The notes beneath the pieces are model-generated. The model made no database searches. It worked only from the letters and a program-made list of their open reading frames with translations, and was not told where the DNA came from. From JAYREN01 sp963663375 (lineage in GTDB: Bacteria > Acidobacteriota > Holophagae > Holophagales > Holophagaceae): DNA of 64,000 nucleotides. Below are positions 1 to 7,185 of this stretch, one piece after another. Made by a program: the position numbers and the translations under genes. The stretch is from NCBI GenBank assembly GCA_963663375.1, contig OY760195.1, positions 1,302,001 through 1,366,000 on the forward strand, read 5' to 3'. Within the stretch, counting starts at the first letter, position 1. The number at the start of each line of letters is the position of its first letter.

Positions 1-1204
1 TCGCGGGACGCTGCCGCCACTGCTCCAGGTGGATCTCCTGGGAGTCCCGCAGGTCCTCCTGGAAGGCGCTCTCCATCTCCGCGCCAAAGTCATCGCCCAA
101 CACGACCACGTTGATCTCCAGGTTGTGGAGAAAGCTCCGCATGTCCAGATTGGTCGAGCCCACCGTGGACCAGGTGCCGTCGATCACGGCGGTCTTGGCG
201 TGCATCACCGATGTCTTCAGCTCGAAGATCCGGATCCCGCCTTTCAACATGCGGGTGTAGTTGGAATGGCCCGCATGGAAGACCGCCCCGCTATCCGAAA
301 CGCTGGGCAGAACGAGTTTCACGTCCACGCCGCGTCCCGCGGCGTCCAGGAGCGCCTGCAGCGTCTGGGGATCCGGCACGAAATAGGCGGCGGTGATGTG
401 GATGGATTTCCGGGCGCCACCGATGGCCACCGAGTAGGCCTGGTAGATCTCGAAAGCACCGCCGGGACGGCTGCCCACCACCCGCAGTACCTTGGTACCG
501 ACGGGCGACAGCGCAGGGAAGTAGTCCCGATCCGGTAGTGCGTCTTCCTGCTGATGGGCCCAGGTGTCCAGAAACAACCACTGCAGCGAGGCCGCGGCGG
601 GGCCCTCGATCTGGAGGTGAGTATCCCGCCACCCAGGGGAGGCGGGAGCCTTGACCCTCGACCGGAAAAGAGAACTACGGGCGTAGGCGGCGGTGATGTT
701 CACGCCGCCGGTGAAGGCGACTCGCCCATCCACCACCAGGATCTTCCGATGATCGCGATTGTTGATTCGCCAGCGCCTGCCCAGATGAAAGGGGCTCACC
801 GGATGAAAGGGCAGCAGCCGAATACCCGCCGCCTGCATGCGGTCGAAGAAGGCCTGGGGTGTCCCCAAGGTGCCGATGCAGTCGTAGATGATGCAGACCT
901 GGACACCCTCCTTTTGGCGGGCGATGAGGAGATCCGCGAAGGCGATCCCCAGAGGATCCTGGTCGAACAGGTAGGTCTCGAGATTGATGGTGTCCTGGGC
1001 CGAGGCCACGGCGGCCATCATCGCCGCGATGGTCCTGGGGCCGTCAAAGAGGAGGGTGACCTTGTTGCCCACGATGAGGGGTTGCCCCGTCGCGGCCTCC
1101 TCGAGGCTCGCCAGCTGGCTGGCGTGAACCCTGGCGGGCCCCAACCTGCGGGCCAGCACCGAGGCGGCTTGCGGGTCGCTCAAGAGCCCCTTGCCGTCGA
1201 TCAT
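1..1204 (-). CDS. Phospholipase D-type cardiolipin synthase-like protein, C-terminus cut by window edge
   Basis: Two HKD (phospholipase D) motifs are readable on the minus strand: HRKILVVDG near 725-755 and HAKTAVIDG followed by STNLD near 150-215, each with the downstream Gly/Ser-Asn pattern of the cardiolipin synthase family. Such enzymes transfer phosphatidyl groups between phosphatidylglycerol molecules, or act as phospholipases in the envelope. ATG 1204 is the first in-frame start after an upstream stop, but it lacks a good Shine-Dalgarno. The open frame continues upstream without a start to about 1325. A lipoprotein signal peptide lies just upstream in another frame (see 1261-1386), so the natural product was probably a lipoprotein starting near 1386. 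The frame is open at position 1, so the last residues lie outside the window. The gene lies downstream of the OmpA gene, separated by a hairpin. Confidence 0.85.
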   Translation of the reverse strand, partial: MIDGKGLLSDPQAASVLARRLGPARVHASQLASLEEAATGQPLIVGNKVTLLFDGPRTIAAMMAAVASAQDTINLETYLFDQDPLGIAFADLLIARQKEGVQVCIIYDCIGTLGTPQAFFDRMQAAGIRLLPFHPVSPFHLGRRWRINNRDHRKILVVDGRVAFTGGVNITAAYARSSLFRSRVKAPASPGWRDTHLQIEGPAAASLQWLFLDTWAHQQEDALPDRDYFPALSPVGTKVLRVVGSRPGGAFEIYQAYSVAIGGARKSIHITAAYFVPDPQTLQALLDAAGRGVDVKLVLPSVSDSGAVFHAGHSNYTRMLKGGIRIFELKTSVMHAKTAVIDGTWSTVGSTNLDMRSFLHNLEINVVVLGDDFGAEMESAFQEDLRDSQEIHLEQWRQRPA

Positions 1205-1260
1205 GCGGGGAGTCTTCAGGGCCTCGAGGGGGGCTTTCGAGGGGCGAGGATCCGGAGGCG

Positions 1261-1386
1261 GACACAGGATGTCGACACCAGCAGGACCGCCAGCCCCTGC
1301 AGCAGCCAGAACCGCAGACCCTCACGCCAATCCGTTGCCCCGCAAAGGGCGACTGAAGCGTGACTTGTTTTCTGGACCGCATTCAC
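1261..1386 (-). pseudogene. Frame-shifted lipoprotein signal peptide of the cardiolipin synthase-like gene
   Basis: In the frame opened by GTG 1386 (preceded by GAGGTGGGG) a hydrophobic stretch WLLQGLAVLLVSTSC ends in a convincing lipobox. That frame then stops at 1216. Removing one GT from the TGTGT at about 1261-1266 joins ...VSTSC directly to PPPDPRPSKAPLEAL in the frame of the PLD gene downstream, giving a standard lipoprotein layout. So this is either a real 2-bp slippage mutation, a programmed shift, or a sequencing error. Seen: both frames and the junction. Inferred: the repaired protein. Confidence 0.55.
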
Positions 1387-1430
1387 TGCCCCACCTCGCG
1401 CCTCATTCAGGAATCGACAGCCAGAAATCG

Positions 1431-1456
1431 GTGGCCCCGGGTCTCCCCGGGGCCAC
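1431..1456 (-). terminator. Hairpin between the OmpA gene and the PLD gene
   Basis: Perfect 10-bp inverted repeat GTGGCCCCGG / CCGGGGCCAC with a 6-nt loop, just downstream of the OmpA stop on the minus strand. It is followed on that strand by a short T-rich stretch (CGATTTCT). It probably terminates or attenuates the OmpA transcript ahead of the PLD gene. Confidence 0.5.
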
Positions 1457-1503
1457 TGATTCACGCTCGAATTGTGGTCACGGGATCACTCCCAGCGAAC
1501 GGT

Positions 1504-2997
1504 TTACATCCCAGCGTTCTGGGTACCCGTAATGCCCTCGCCTGACACCACCAGCTCGACGCGACGGTTTTCCTGCCGGCCCTCCGCCGTGTCATTGGAG
1601 GCGATGGGGCTCGCTTCGCCAAATCCCTTGGAACTGATGGCATTCGCGGAAACGCCCTGGCTCACCAGATAGTCCTTGGCATTGCTGGCTCTCTGTTCCG
1701 AGAGGCGCTGATTGAGCGCATCGCTGCCATTGCTGTCCGTGAACCCGTCGGCCTCGATCCGCAAGCCCTTGTGGGTCGCCAGAATGCCCGCGATCTTGGA
1801 GAGCTTTTCCCGCGCGGCGGGCAGCAGATTCGCCTTGCCGTTCTGGAAGAGCACTCCTGACATGTTGACGATAAGCCCTCGTGCCGTGGCGCGAGTCTGG
1901 AGGACGCCGTTCAACTGTTCCAGCAGGCGGGCGCGCATGCCCTCATTTCGGGCTTCCAAGCTCTCATTGGCACTCTTCAGATCCTTGTTGGTGGACTGAA
2001 GCCCCTCATTCGACGAGCGGAGGCCTTCGTTTTCCCGCTCGGTCAGTCGGCTCTCCCGATTCGCAGCGGCCTGAGCCGCCTGGGCTACCTCTGCCTCCCG
2101 CTTAGCGGTATCGAGCTTGGCCTGGGCCAGATTCTGTTCCATGGTCACGCGCTCTGCCTCCTGCCGCTTGACCGCGATCAACCGCGCATCCTCGGCCCGC
2201 TGCACGGACTCTCGGGCCCTCAGGTTGCGATCCTTCTTGGACTCGTCCTGGTTCTCCGCCTGGCCGAGGTACGACTGGGCCTTCGTGAAGGCCTCGGGTG
2301 CGAAAGTGGCGGCCCCGGATGCCTGGGCGATGCGGATCGCATTGCGGGCCTGGTAGACGGCGAAGGGGGTCTTCTTATCGAAGGGGGCCTGGACTTCGGA
2401 CCCCGCGTTCAGAGTGTACTGCCCCCGCTTGAGCAGTTCGTACTTCGCGTCGATGAGCTCCACTTGGCTATGATTGTCGGCTCCAATGGCATTCTCCAGG
2501 ATCACGACATCACTGGGCTGGCTCACGGCGAAATAGGGTTCCGCCGTCACTACGAGCCCGAAGGTCTGGAGGGATTCGAAGGCCGTGATCTTGCTCTTGC
2601 CGTTTTTGACGATGAGCTCGCCCAGATTGGTCGCGCGACCCTCGGGGGAAATCCCCCACATGACGTAGGTCAGGAACTCGCCACCAAAGGTGGAGGGAGG
2701 GGGAAGCTCCTTGAACTTGGCCACCACCCGGATTCCGCCATCCTTGCTCTTCACCTCGGCGACACCCTTCGCCATGGGACTGAGCACGGTACCCTTGAGT
2801 TCGATATCCGTGGTGGATTTGAGATTGCGGTAATTGATGGCCTTGGCCGAACCCTGAACCACTGTCACGCGGTAGAGCGGCACGGAACCCGAAGGTGCCT
2901 GCACGGGGTCGGCGGTGGGCTGGATGATGGGCGTCTGCGCCTGGGCAACCAGGAAGGCCACCGAGAAGGGGATTGCTTTCCAGATATTCATATTCAA
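1504..2997 (-). CDS. OmpA-family protein with long periplasmic coiled coil
   Basis: A 497-residue exported protein. The N-terminal hydrophobic segment (residues 6-20) looks like a signal peptide ending at AQAQ. Residues about 25-200 hold an unrecognised beta-rich domain. About 255-375 form a long Ala/Glu/Arg coiled coil, with near-heptad repeats around SSNEGLQSTNKDLKSANE. The C-terminal 110 residues are an OmpA peptidoglycan-binding domain (LFQNGKANLLPAAREKL, DGFTDSNGSDALNQRLSEQRA, and NRRVEL near the end). The family anchors the outer membrane to peptidoglycan. It stands at the downstream end of a run of envelope/stress genes (BON, lmo0937-type, DUF948, YtxH), which suggests a role in envelope stability under stress. 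The coiled coil suggests a rod spanning the periplasm. Confidence 0.9.
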   Translation of the reverse strand: MNMNIWKAIPFSVAFLVAQAQTPIIQPTADPVQAPSGSVPLYRVTVVQGSAKAINYRNLKSTTDIELKGTVLSPMAKGVAEVKSKDGGIRVVAKFKELPPPSTFGGEFLTYVMWGISPEGRATNLGELIVKNGKSKITAFESLQTFGLVVTAEPYFAVSQPSDVVILENAIGADNHSQVELIDAKYELLKRGQYTLNAGSEVQAPFDKKTPFAVYQARNAIRIAQASGAATFAPEAFTKAQSYLGQAENQDESKKDRNLRARESVQRAEDARLIAVKRQEAERVTMEQNLAQAKLDTAKREAEVAQAAQAAANRESRLTERENEGLRSSNEGLQSTNKDLKSANESLEARNEGMRARLLEQLNGVLQTRATARGLIVNMSGVLFQNGKANLLPAAREKLSKIAGILATHKGLRIEADGFTDSNGSDALNQRLSEQRASNAKDYLVSQGVSANAISSKGFGEASPIASNDTAEGRQENRRVELVVSGEGITGTQNAGM

Positions 2998-3021
2998 CCT
3001 TTCAGAGGGTTTGAGAATGGA

Positions 3022-3300
3022 TCAGCCGCGAAGATCGTTGGCTGCGTCGCTGATGCCCCGGCGCAGATCTCCCGCAGCCAGGCTCGTGCGTTCCTTGACG
3101 TCATCCCACTTTTCCGAGGCCTCTTCGGCCATTTCCATGGCCCTGCGTTTGGTGCGCCCGGCCAATCCCTTGAGATCGACCCGGAGCTCAGGACCGCTCT
3201 TGGGGGTGGTGAGGGCCACCACCACGGCGCCCACGGCGGCTCCTGCGAGGAAGGTCAACAGCACGGTGCCCATGGAGGTGGAATTATTTTCCTGGCTCAT
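3022..3300 (-). CDS. YtxH-domain small membrane protein
   Basis: A 92-residue protein with one N-terminal membrane helix (VLLTFLAGAAVGAVVVALTTP, residues about 13-33), followed by a charged amphipathic tail. This is the layout of the YtxH/gas-vesicle-like general stress family. ATG 3300 overlaps the TGA of the DUF948 gene (ATGA), so the two are translationally coupled. YtxH and DUF948 genes are frequent neighbours in stress islands. The molecular function of the family is unknown; membrane association is inferred from the single helix. Confidence 0.8.
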   Translation of the reverse strand: MSQENNSTSMGTVLLTFLAGAAVGAVVVALTTPKSGPELRVDLKGLAGRTKRRAMEMAEEASEKWDDVKERTSLAAGDLRRGISDAANDLRG

Positions 3301-3701
3301 GATTCTTGCTCCTGTTCAGTGGCGTGAGTGGTTCGCTTGCTCTTGAAGAAACCCAACACGGTGCTGAGCCCTCCGAGAATGCCTCCCATGTTTCGAGAGG
3401 CCGATTCGATGGTGTTGCGGAAGCGGGTGTGCAGGTTCTTCACTGTTCCACCCACCTCTTTCATCAGCTGGATGAAGGTCACCAGTTCGTCCACGTAGGT
3501 CTGAAGGGTCCCCGCCAAGTGATCCATTCGGAGACGCGTGGCGTGCACATCTTCGGCGATCTGGGCGATGTCCTTGCGGGTAGCCACCAGGAACACATCC
3601 AGCCCGCGAAGGGAGGCACGCACTTGAAACAGCAGGGGCACCAGCGCGATGGCCACGGCGAGCAGAACGACGATGAGGGTTATTTCCAGCGCGATGGGCA
3701 T
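3297..3701 (-). CDS. DUF948-domain membrane protein
   Basis: A 134-residue protein with an N-terminal membrane helix (residues 4-27) followed by a helical, coiled-coil-prone region (RKDIAQIAEDVHATRLRMDHLAG). This is typical of the DUF948 family found beside YtxH genes. The start has GGAG 7 nt upstream (TGGAGTCGCC before ATG). The stop overlaps the YtxH start. Function is unknown. The pair is probably expressed as one stress-inducible unit with the upstream small genes. Confidence 0.8.
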   Translation of the reverse strand: MPIALEITLIVVLLAVAIALVPLLFQVRASLRGLDVFLVATRKDIAQIAEDVHATRLRMDHLAGTLQTYVDELVTFIQLMKEVGGTVKNLHTRFRNTIESASRNMGGILGGLSTVLGFFKSKRTTHATEQEQES

Positions 3702-3810
3702 GGCGACTCCAGATGCAGGGTTGGGGCTCGAGGCGTGAGGATCAGCCTCCAGATCGCCCCATCGAGGATCTGGGCGCGTTCAGAAAGAGGCCGAAGCGCC
3801 CAGGACGGAA

Positions 3811-4002
3811 TCAGCAGGGCCACCAGGTGAGTGCATCGGGTGGCATATCGGTACGACGGGAACCCATTCGCGCCCCGTCGACCTCGTTCGCCGGGGGGCG
3901 ATTCGCCCGTTCTATAGGACCGCCCGCCTCGCCCACGCACACGACTCTTTTGGGAGAGATTTCGGACATGACCTGGTCGACAAAGGTCTGAGTGCGGCTC
4001 AT
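3811..4002 (-). CDS. Small hypothetical protein, doubtful
   Basis: A 63-codon frame with a good Shine-Dalgarno (AGGAGTCGCC) before ATG 4002. The same hexamer context precedes the DUF948 gene. The product (starting MSRTQTFVDQVMSEISPKRV) has no recognised domain and its second half looks like low-constraint GC-rich sequence. It fills most of the otherwise gene-free 3702-4040 interval. It may be a real small stress protein or a duplicated initiation region in front of a decayed gene. Confidence 0.3.
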   Translation of the reverse strand: MSRTQTFVDQVMSEISPKRVVCVGEAGGPIERANRPPANEVDGARMGSRRTDMPPDALTWWPC

Positions 4003-4040
4003 GGCGACTCCTGTGGCGGGGAATCATGTCGGTTGGGGGG

Positions 4041-4190
4041 CTAGGCTATTCTGCGGCCCGAAATGAGGCGCACCAGAACCACGATGACCGCGATGACGAG
4101 GAGCACGTGGATGAAGGAGCCCAGCGTGTAGCCGGTAACCAACCCCAGGGCCCAGAGCACGATGAGGATCACTGCGATGGTCCATAACAT
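4041..4190 (-). CDS. lmo0937-family (DUF5670-like) small membrane protein
   Basis: A 49-residue protein, almost entirely two membrane helices: MLWTIAVILIVLWALGLV, a short TGYTLGSF loop, then HVLLVIAVIVVLVRL, ending in basic SGRRIA. The MLxTIAvIlivLWlLGlvtgYTlGgfiHiLLviAiv pattern is diagnostic of the lmo0937 family, a tiny membrane protein common in stress gene clusters beside CsbD, YtxH and BON genes. Its role is unknown. GGAAAATCCC precedes ATG 4190. It sits between the BON gene and the DUF948/YtxH pair. Confidence 0.85.
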   Translation of the reverse strand: MLWTIAVILIVLWALGLVTGYTLGSFIHVLLVIAVIVVLVRLISGRRIA

Positions 4191-4259
4191 GGGATTTTCC
4201 TAATGGAAGGTGTTCGGTTTCCGGCTCTCCGAAGATCTCGGAGAGCCGGTTGAAAGCGT

Positions 4260-5030
4260 TCAGGACTTCCGGACATTCATGCGGTTGTTCACCCGCTTCA
4301 CGCCGTTGACATCCTCGGTGAGCTTGGTGACCAGATCGCGCTCCGCGGCGTTCTGAGCCTCTCCGTGCAGGGTCACGATCCCGTCCTTGGTTTCCACCTT
4401 GGTGGCCAGGACGTGGGTGGACTTGTGGAAGAGGAGCGAGGTCTTCACCTGGGCCGTGATGGAGGAATCGTCGATCTTCTCGCCCATGGTGCGCTTGGCG
4501 GCCTTGGCGGATTTCCCCACCACAAGATTGTTGTGCACGGCGGTCACGCCATCCACATCCTTGGCGTACTCCCCGGTGAGCTGCTTCTGGGCCTCGGAAT
4601 CGGCCTTGCCAGTAAGGGTGACAACGCCCTTCTCGGTGTTCACTTCCGTGTCCGTGGCATCCACGTTCTTGTGGAAGATCAGAACGGTCTTGACCTTCAT
4701 GGTGATCCAGCCATCGGAATGTTCCGCGGGCTGCTCACCCGCCAGCAGCAGCTGATTGTTGACACTCTTCACGCCGGGCAAGCCCGCAACCGTCTCCTGG
4801 GCCAAGGATTTGTGGTACTCCTGCGCCACGGTGCCCGTGAGGGTCACCACCCCTTCGGAGGCGTTGATCTTGATGTTGTCGTCCTTCAGGTAGGTCTTGA
4901 AGTTGTAGCTGTTCTTGGCGGAAGCCTCGATCTTGTTGTCCACCTCCGAGGCCGCCACAGGAAGGCCGACCATGACCAAGGCCGCCGAACTCAGCAGTGC
5001 CGTCTGGAAGTTCAATTTGAAATTTCGCAT
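4260..5030 (-). CDS. Periplasmic protein with three BON domains
   Basis: A 256-residue exported protein. The start MRNFKLNF at 5030 is preferred over an upstream in-frame ATG at 5063 because AAGGA lies 8 nt before it and a signal peptide (ALLSSAALVMVGLPVAAS) follows directly. Three BON domains follow in tandem, each with the GVVTLTG / GIVTLHG core and the closing GVKSVNN, GVTAVHN or GVKRVNN strand, at about residues 32-105, 110-180 and 190-255. BON domains bind phospholipids or peptidoglycan and occur in OsmY-like osmotic and envelope stress proteins. With three copies this resembles an enlarged OsmY. Confidence 0.9.
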   Translation of the reverse strand: MRNFKLNFQTALLSSAALVMVGLPVAASEVDNKIEASAKNSYNFKTYLKDDNIKINASEGVVTLTGTVAQEYHKSLAQETVAGLPGVKSVNNQLLLAGEQPAEHSDGWITMKVKTVLIFHKNVDATDTEVNTEKGVVTLTGKADSEAQKQLTGEYAKDVDGVTAVHNNLVVGKSAKAAKRTMGEKIDDSSITAQVKTSLLFHKSTHVLATKVETKDGIVTLHGEAQNAAERDLVTKLTEDVNGVKRVNNRMNVRKS

Positions 5031-5385
5031 GATGTGTTCCTTTTGGGAGGCCCCGGGGGGCAAAGTGACGAAGGGCCACGCCGGCTAGACCTCCGGCGAG
5101 GGTTGCCATGGATTTCCGACATCCCGGAAAGCCAAAGGCATGCGGTGAGTCGACTGCGGGTGTTCAGTCAACCGATACGGCCAGTTCTCAGAGGTCTTCG
5201 GACAGAAGGCGGAGGGTCTCGACGTTGTGAACGGAAAACCAAGAATCGAGCGCCTTGGAGGGTTGCCTTGGGTTCGCGGTCATCACGAACACAGCCTATA
5301 AAGCAGTCCTCGTGCCAATCGGCCAACTATCTTTATTTACAATAAAATACGCACCAATCCAAACCCCGGGTCAGGGCTCGTCCAA
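5031..5385. other. Intergenic region upstream of the BON gene
   Basis: About 355 bases without a supported gene. An AT-rich patch at 5325-5350, unusual for this genome, reads on the minus strand as TATTTTATTGTAAATAAAG and could be the promoter of the BON/stress transcript. No repeat or RNA structure was recognised in the rest. Confidence 0.4.
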
Positions 5386-7185
5386 TCATAGTGAAGGGCC
5401 CGTTCCCTCAATTCGAAGCGCATCTGGATGGTGGAGCGTGTCCTCAGGGGAAAAGACCCTTCGCAGAGCCTTCTGGAATTCTGCCGCACGGTACGGCTTC
5501 CTCAGATGCCCCGCCAGTCCATCGACCTGTGTGCCCTTGGAAGCGCCGAACCCACTGCTGAGCATCACCGGAACACGGGCGTTGATCTTCTGCATCTCCT
5601 TCAGGATTTTCCAGCCATCCACGTGGGGCATTACGAGGTTCAAAATCACCAGGCCAAGCTCCCCGTGGTGAAGGCGAAAAATAGCGATGGCGTCCTGGGC
5701 ACTCCGGGCCTCGAGAACCGAGAACCCAAGCCGTTCCGCCATGCTCCGAGCCGATCTGCGGGTGGCCTCTTGGTCATCCACCACCAGGATGCGACCTTCG
5801 CCCTTCCAGGTCGGCAAGACTTTGCCCTCCACCATGGCACGCGGGCCCCGCATCACCGGCAGGAAGACCTTGAAGGATGAGCCTTTCCCCTCTTCGCTAC
5901 GCACCTGAATGCCGCCCCGGTGACTGCCCAGGATGCCCATGACGGCCGCGAGTCCCAGTCCCCGACCCGTGAATTTCGTGGTGAAAAAGGGTTCAAAGAT
6001 CCGGGTCAGAACATCGGGGCTCATCCCTTGTCCCGTGTCCACCACCTCCAAGGTTACGTAGTGGCCCGGAGGCAAGGGCAGCGCCCACTCCTCGGAGTCG
6101 ACCCTGGTCTCATCGATGATTTCCGTACCCGTGCGCACGGTGATCACGCACGCCTCACCCTCCACACAGGCTTCGGAGCCATTCAGGATCAGGTTCATCA
6201 GGATCTGGAATACCTGAGTGGAATCTCCCTTCACGAAGGGAAGCCGATCCGCCAGGTCGTACTGGATGGAAACATTCTTGGGAATGGAAACGGAGATGAG
6301 TTCGGTGATCTCCTTGACGACGATATCGAGATCCATCTCTGTATCCGCAACCTTGCCCTTGCCCGCATAGGCCAGCAGTTGCCGGTTGAGATCGGCCCCC
6401 TTCATGGCCGCCTTTTCGATGGCTGCAAAGTAGGCCCCGACCTCGCCCCGATCGGCAGCGGCCAGGCTCCCCAGGTTGGCATTGCCCACGATGGAGGTGA
6501 GCAGGTTGTTGAAGTCATGGGCGACGCCCCCCGCCAAGGTGCCCAGGGTTTCCAGTTTCTGGATCTCCTGGAGCTGGAATTCCAGCTTGGCCTTTTCGGC
6601 CTCGGCCTGTTTTCGCTCACTGATATCGCTCACCACCAGGCGACTCACGGGTGCCCACTGGGCTTCGTCCCCCGCCATCTCGGCAGGAACCTGGGCCGCG
6701 GTGGCGTTGAGGCGGGCCCAGAAGGGCGTTCCGTCCCTTTTGATCATCCGTAATTCGCAGGCGTACGACTCGCTGTGGTCAAAGAGCCGCTTGCGGTGCT
6801 GATAGTAGATGTCCTGGTCTTCCGCAAGGATGAAGCGGGTGATGGGTTGTTTTATCAGGGCGGATCTCACCACCCCGAAGAGCGTGACCACTGTGAGGTT
6901 CGCCTCCAGGATCAGCCCATCCGTGGAAACAATGCAGTAGCCCACAGGGGCCAAGTCATAGAGATCGAAGTAGCGGGTCTTGGCGGCATCCAACTGTTCC
7001 TGGGTGCGCAGGAGTTCCTCGTTCTGCATCTCGAGTTCGATCTGGTGCACTCTCAGTTCGTGAATGGTCTGGCGCAGATCCATGTCACCCGCGACAGGAG
7101 GGGTTTCATCATTCTTCTTGATGATCTCTTCGGCCTTCCAGCGGAGCCGAGCAAGGGTTTCGGGAATGGAGGATCTGTCAATCAC
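5386..7185 (-). CDS. PAS hybrid histidine kinase with a receiver lacking the phospho-aspartate
   Basis: A 599-residue cytoplasmic hybrid kinase with no membrane helix. An N-terminal coiled coil (RQTIHELRVHQIELEMQNEELLRTQEQLD) leads into a PAS domain (residues about 70-195). HisKA follows with GGVAHDFNNLLTSIVGNANL, then a HATPase_c domain with LILNGSEA, DTGQGM and GLGLAAVMGI boxes. A C-terminal receiver starts at RILVVDDQ (about residue 470). In it the usual LLDLxMP phospho-acceptor reads VILNLVMP (codon AAC), so Asp is Asn, while the acidic pair (VDDQ) and the Lys (RKPY) remain. The receiver is therefore probably phosphorylation-independent or inhibitory. The start overlaps the end of the CheB-CheR gene by 8 bp, so the two are co-translated. 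The CheB-CheR protein may be its partner. Confidence 0.9.
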   Translation of the reverse strand: MIDRSSIPETLARLRWKAEEIIKKNDETPPVAGDMDLRQTIHELRVHQIELEMQNEELLRTQEQLDAAKTRYFDLYDLAPVGYCIVSTDGLILEANLTVVTLFGVVRSALIKQPITRFILAEDQDIYYQHRKRLFDHSESYACELRMIKRDGTPFWARLNATAAQVPAEMAGDEAQWAPVSRLVVSDISERKQAEAEKAKLEFQLQEIQKLETLGTLAGGVAHDFNNLLTSIVGNANLGSLAAADRGEVGAYFAAIEKAAMKGADLNRQLLAYAGKGKVADTEMDLDIVVKEITELISVSIPKNVSIQYDLADRLPFVKGDSTQVFQILMNLILNGSEACVEGEACVITVRTGTEIIDETRVDSEEWALPLPPGHYVTLEVVDTGQGMSPDVLTRIFEPFFTTKFTGRGLGLAAVMGILGSHRGGIQVRSEEGKGSSFKVFLPVMRGPRAMVEGKVLPTWKGEGRILVVDDQEATRRSARSMAERLGFSVLEARSAQDAIAIFRLHHGELGLVILNLVMPHVDGWKILKEMQKINARVPVMLSSGFGASKGTQVDGLAGHLRKPYRAAEFQKALRRVFSPEDTLHHPDALRIEGTGPSL

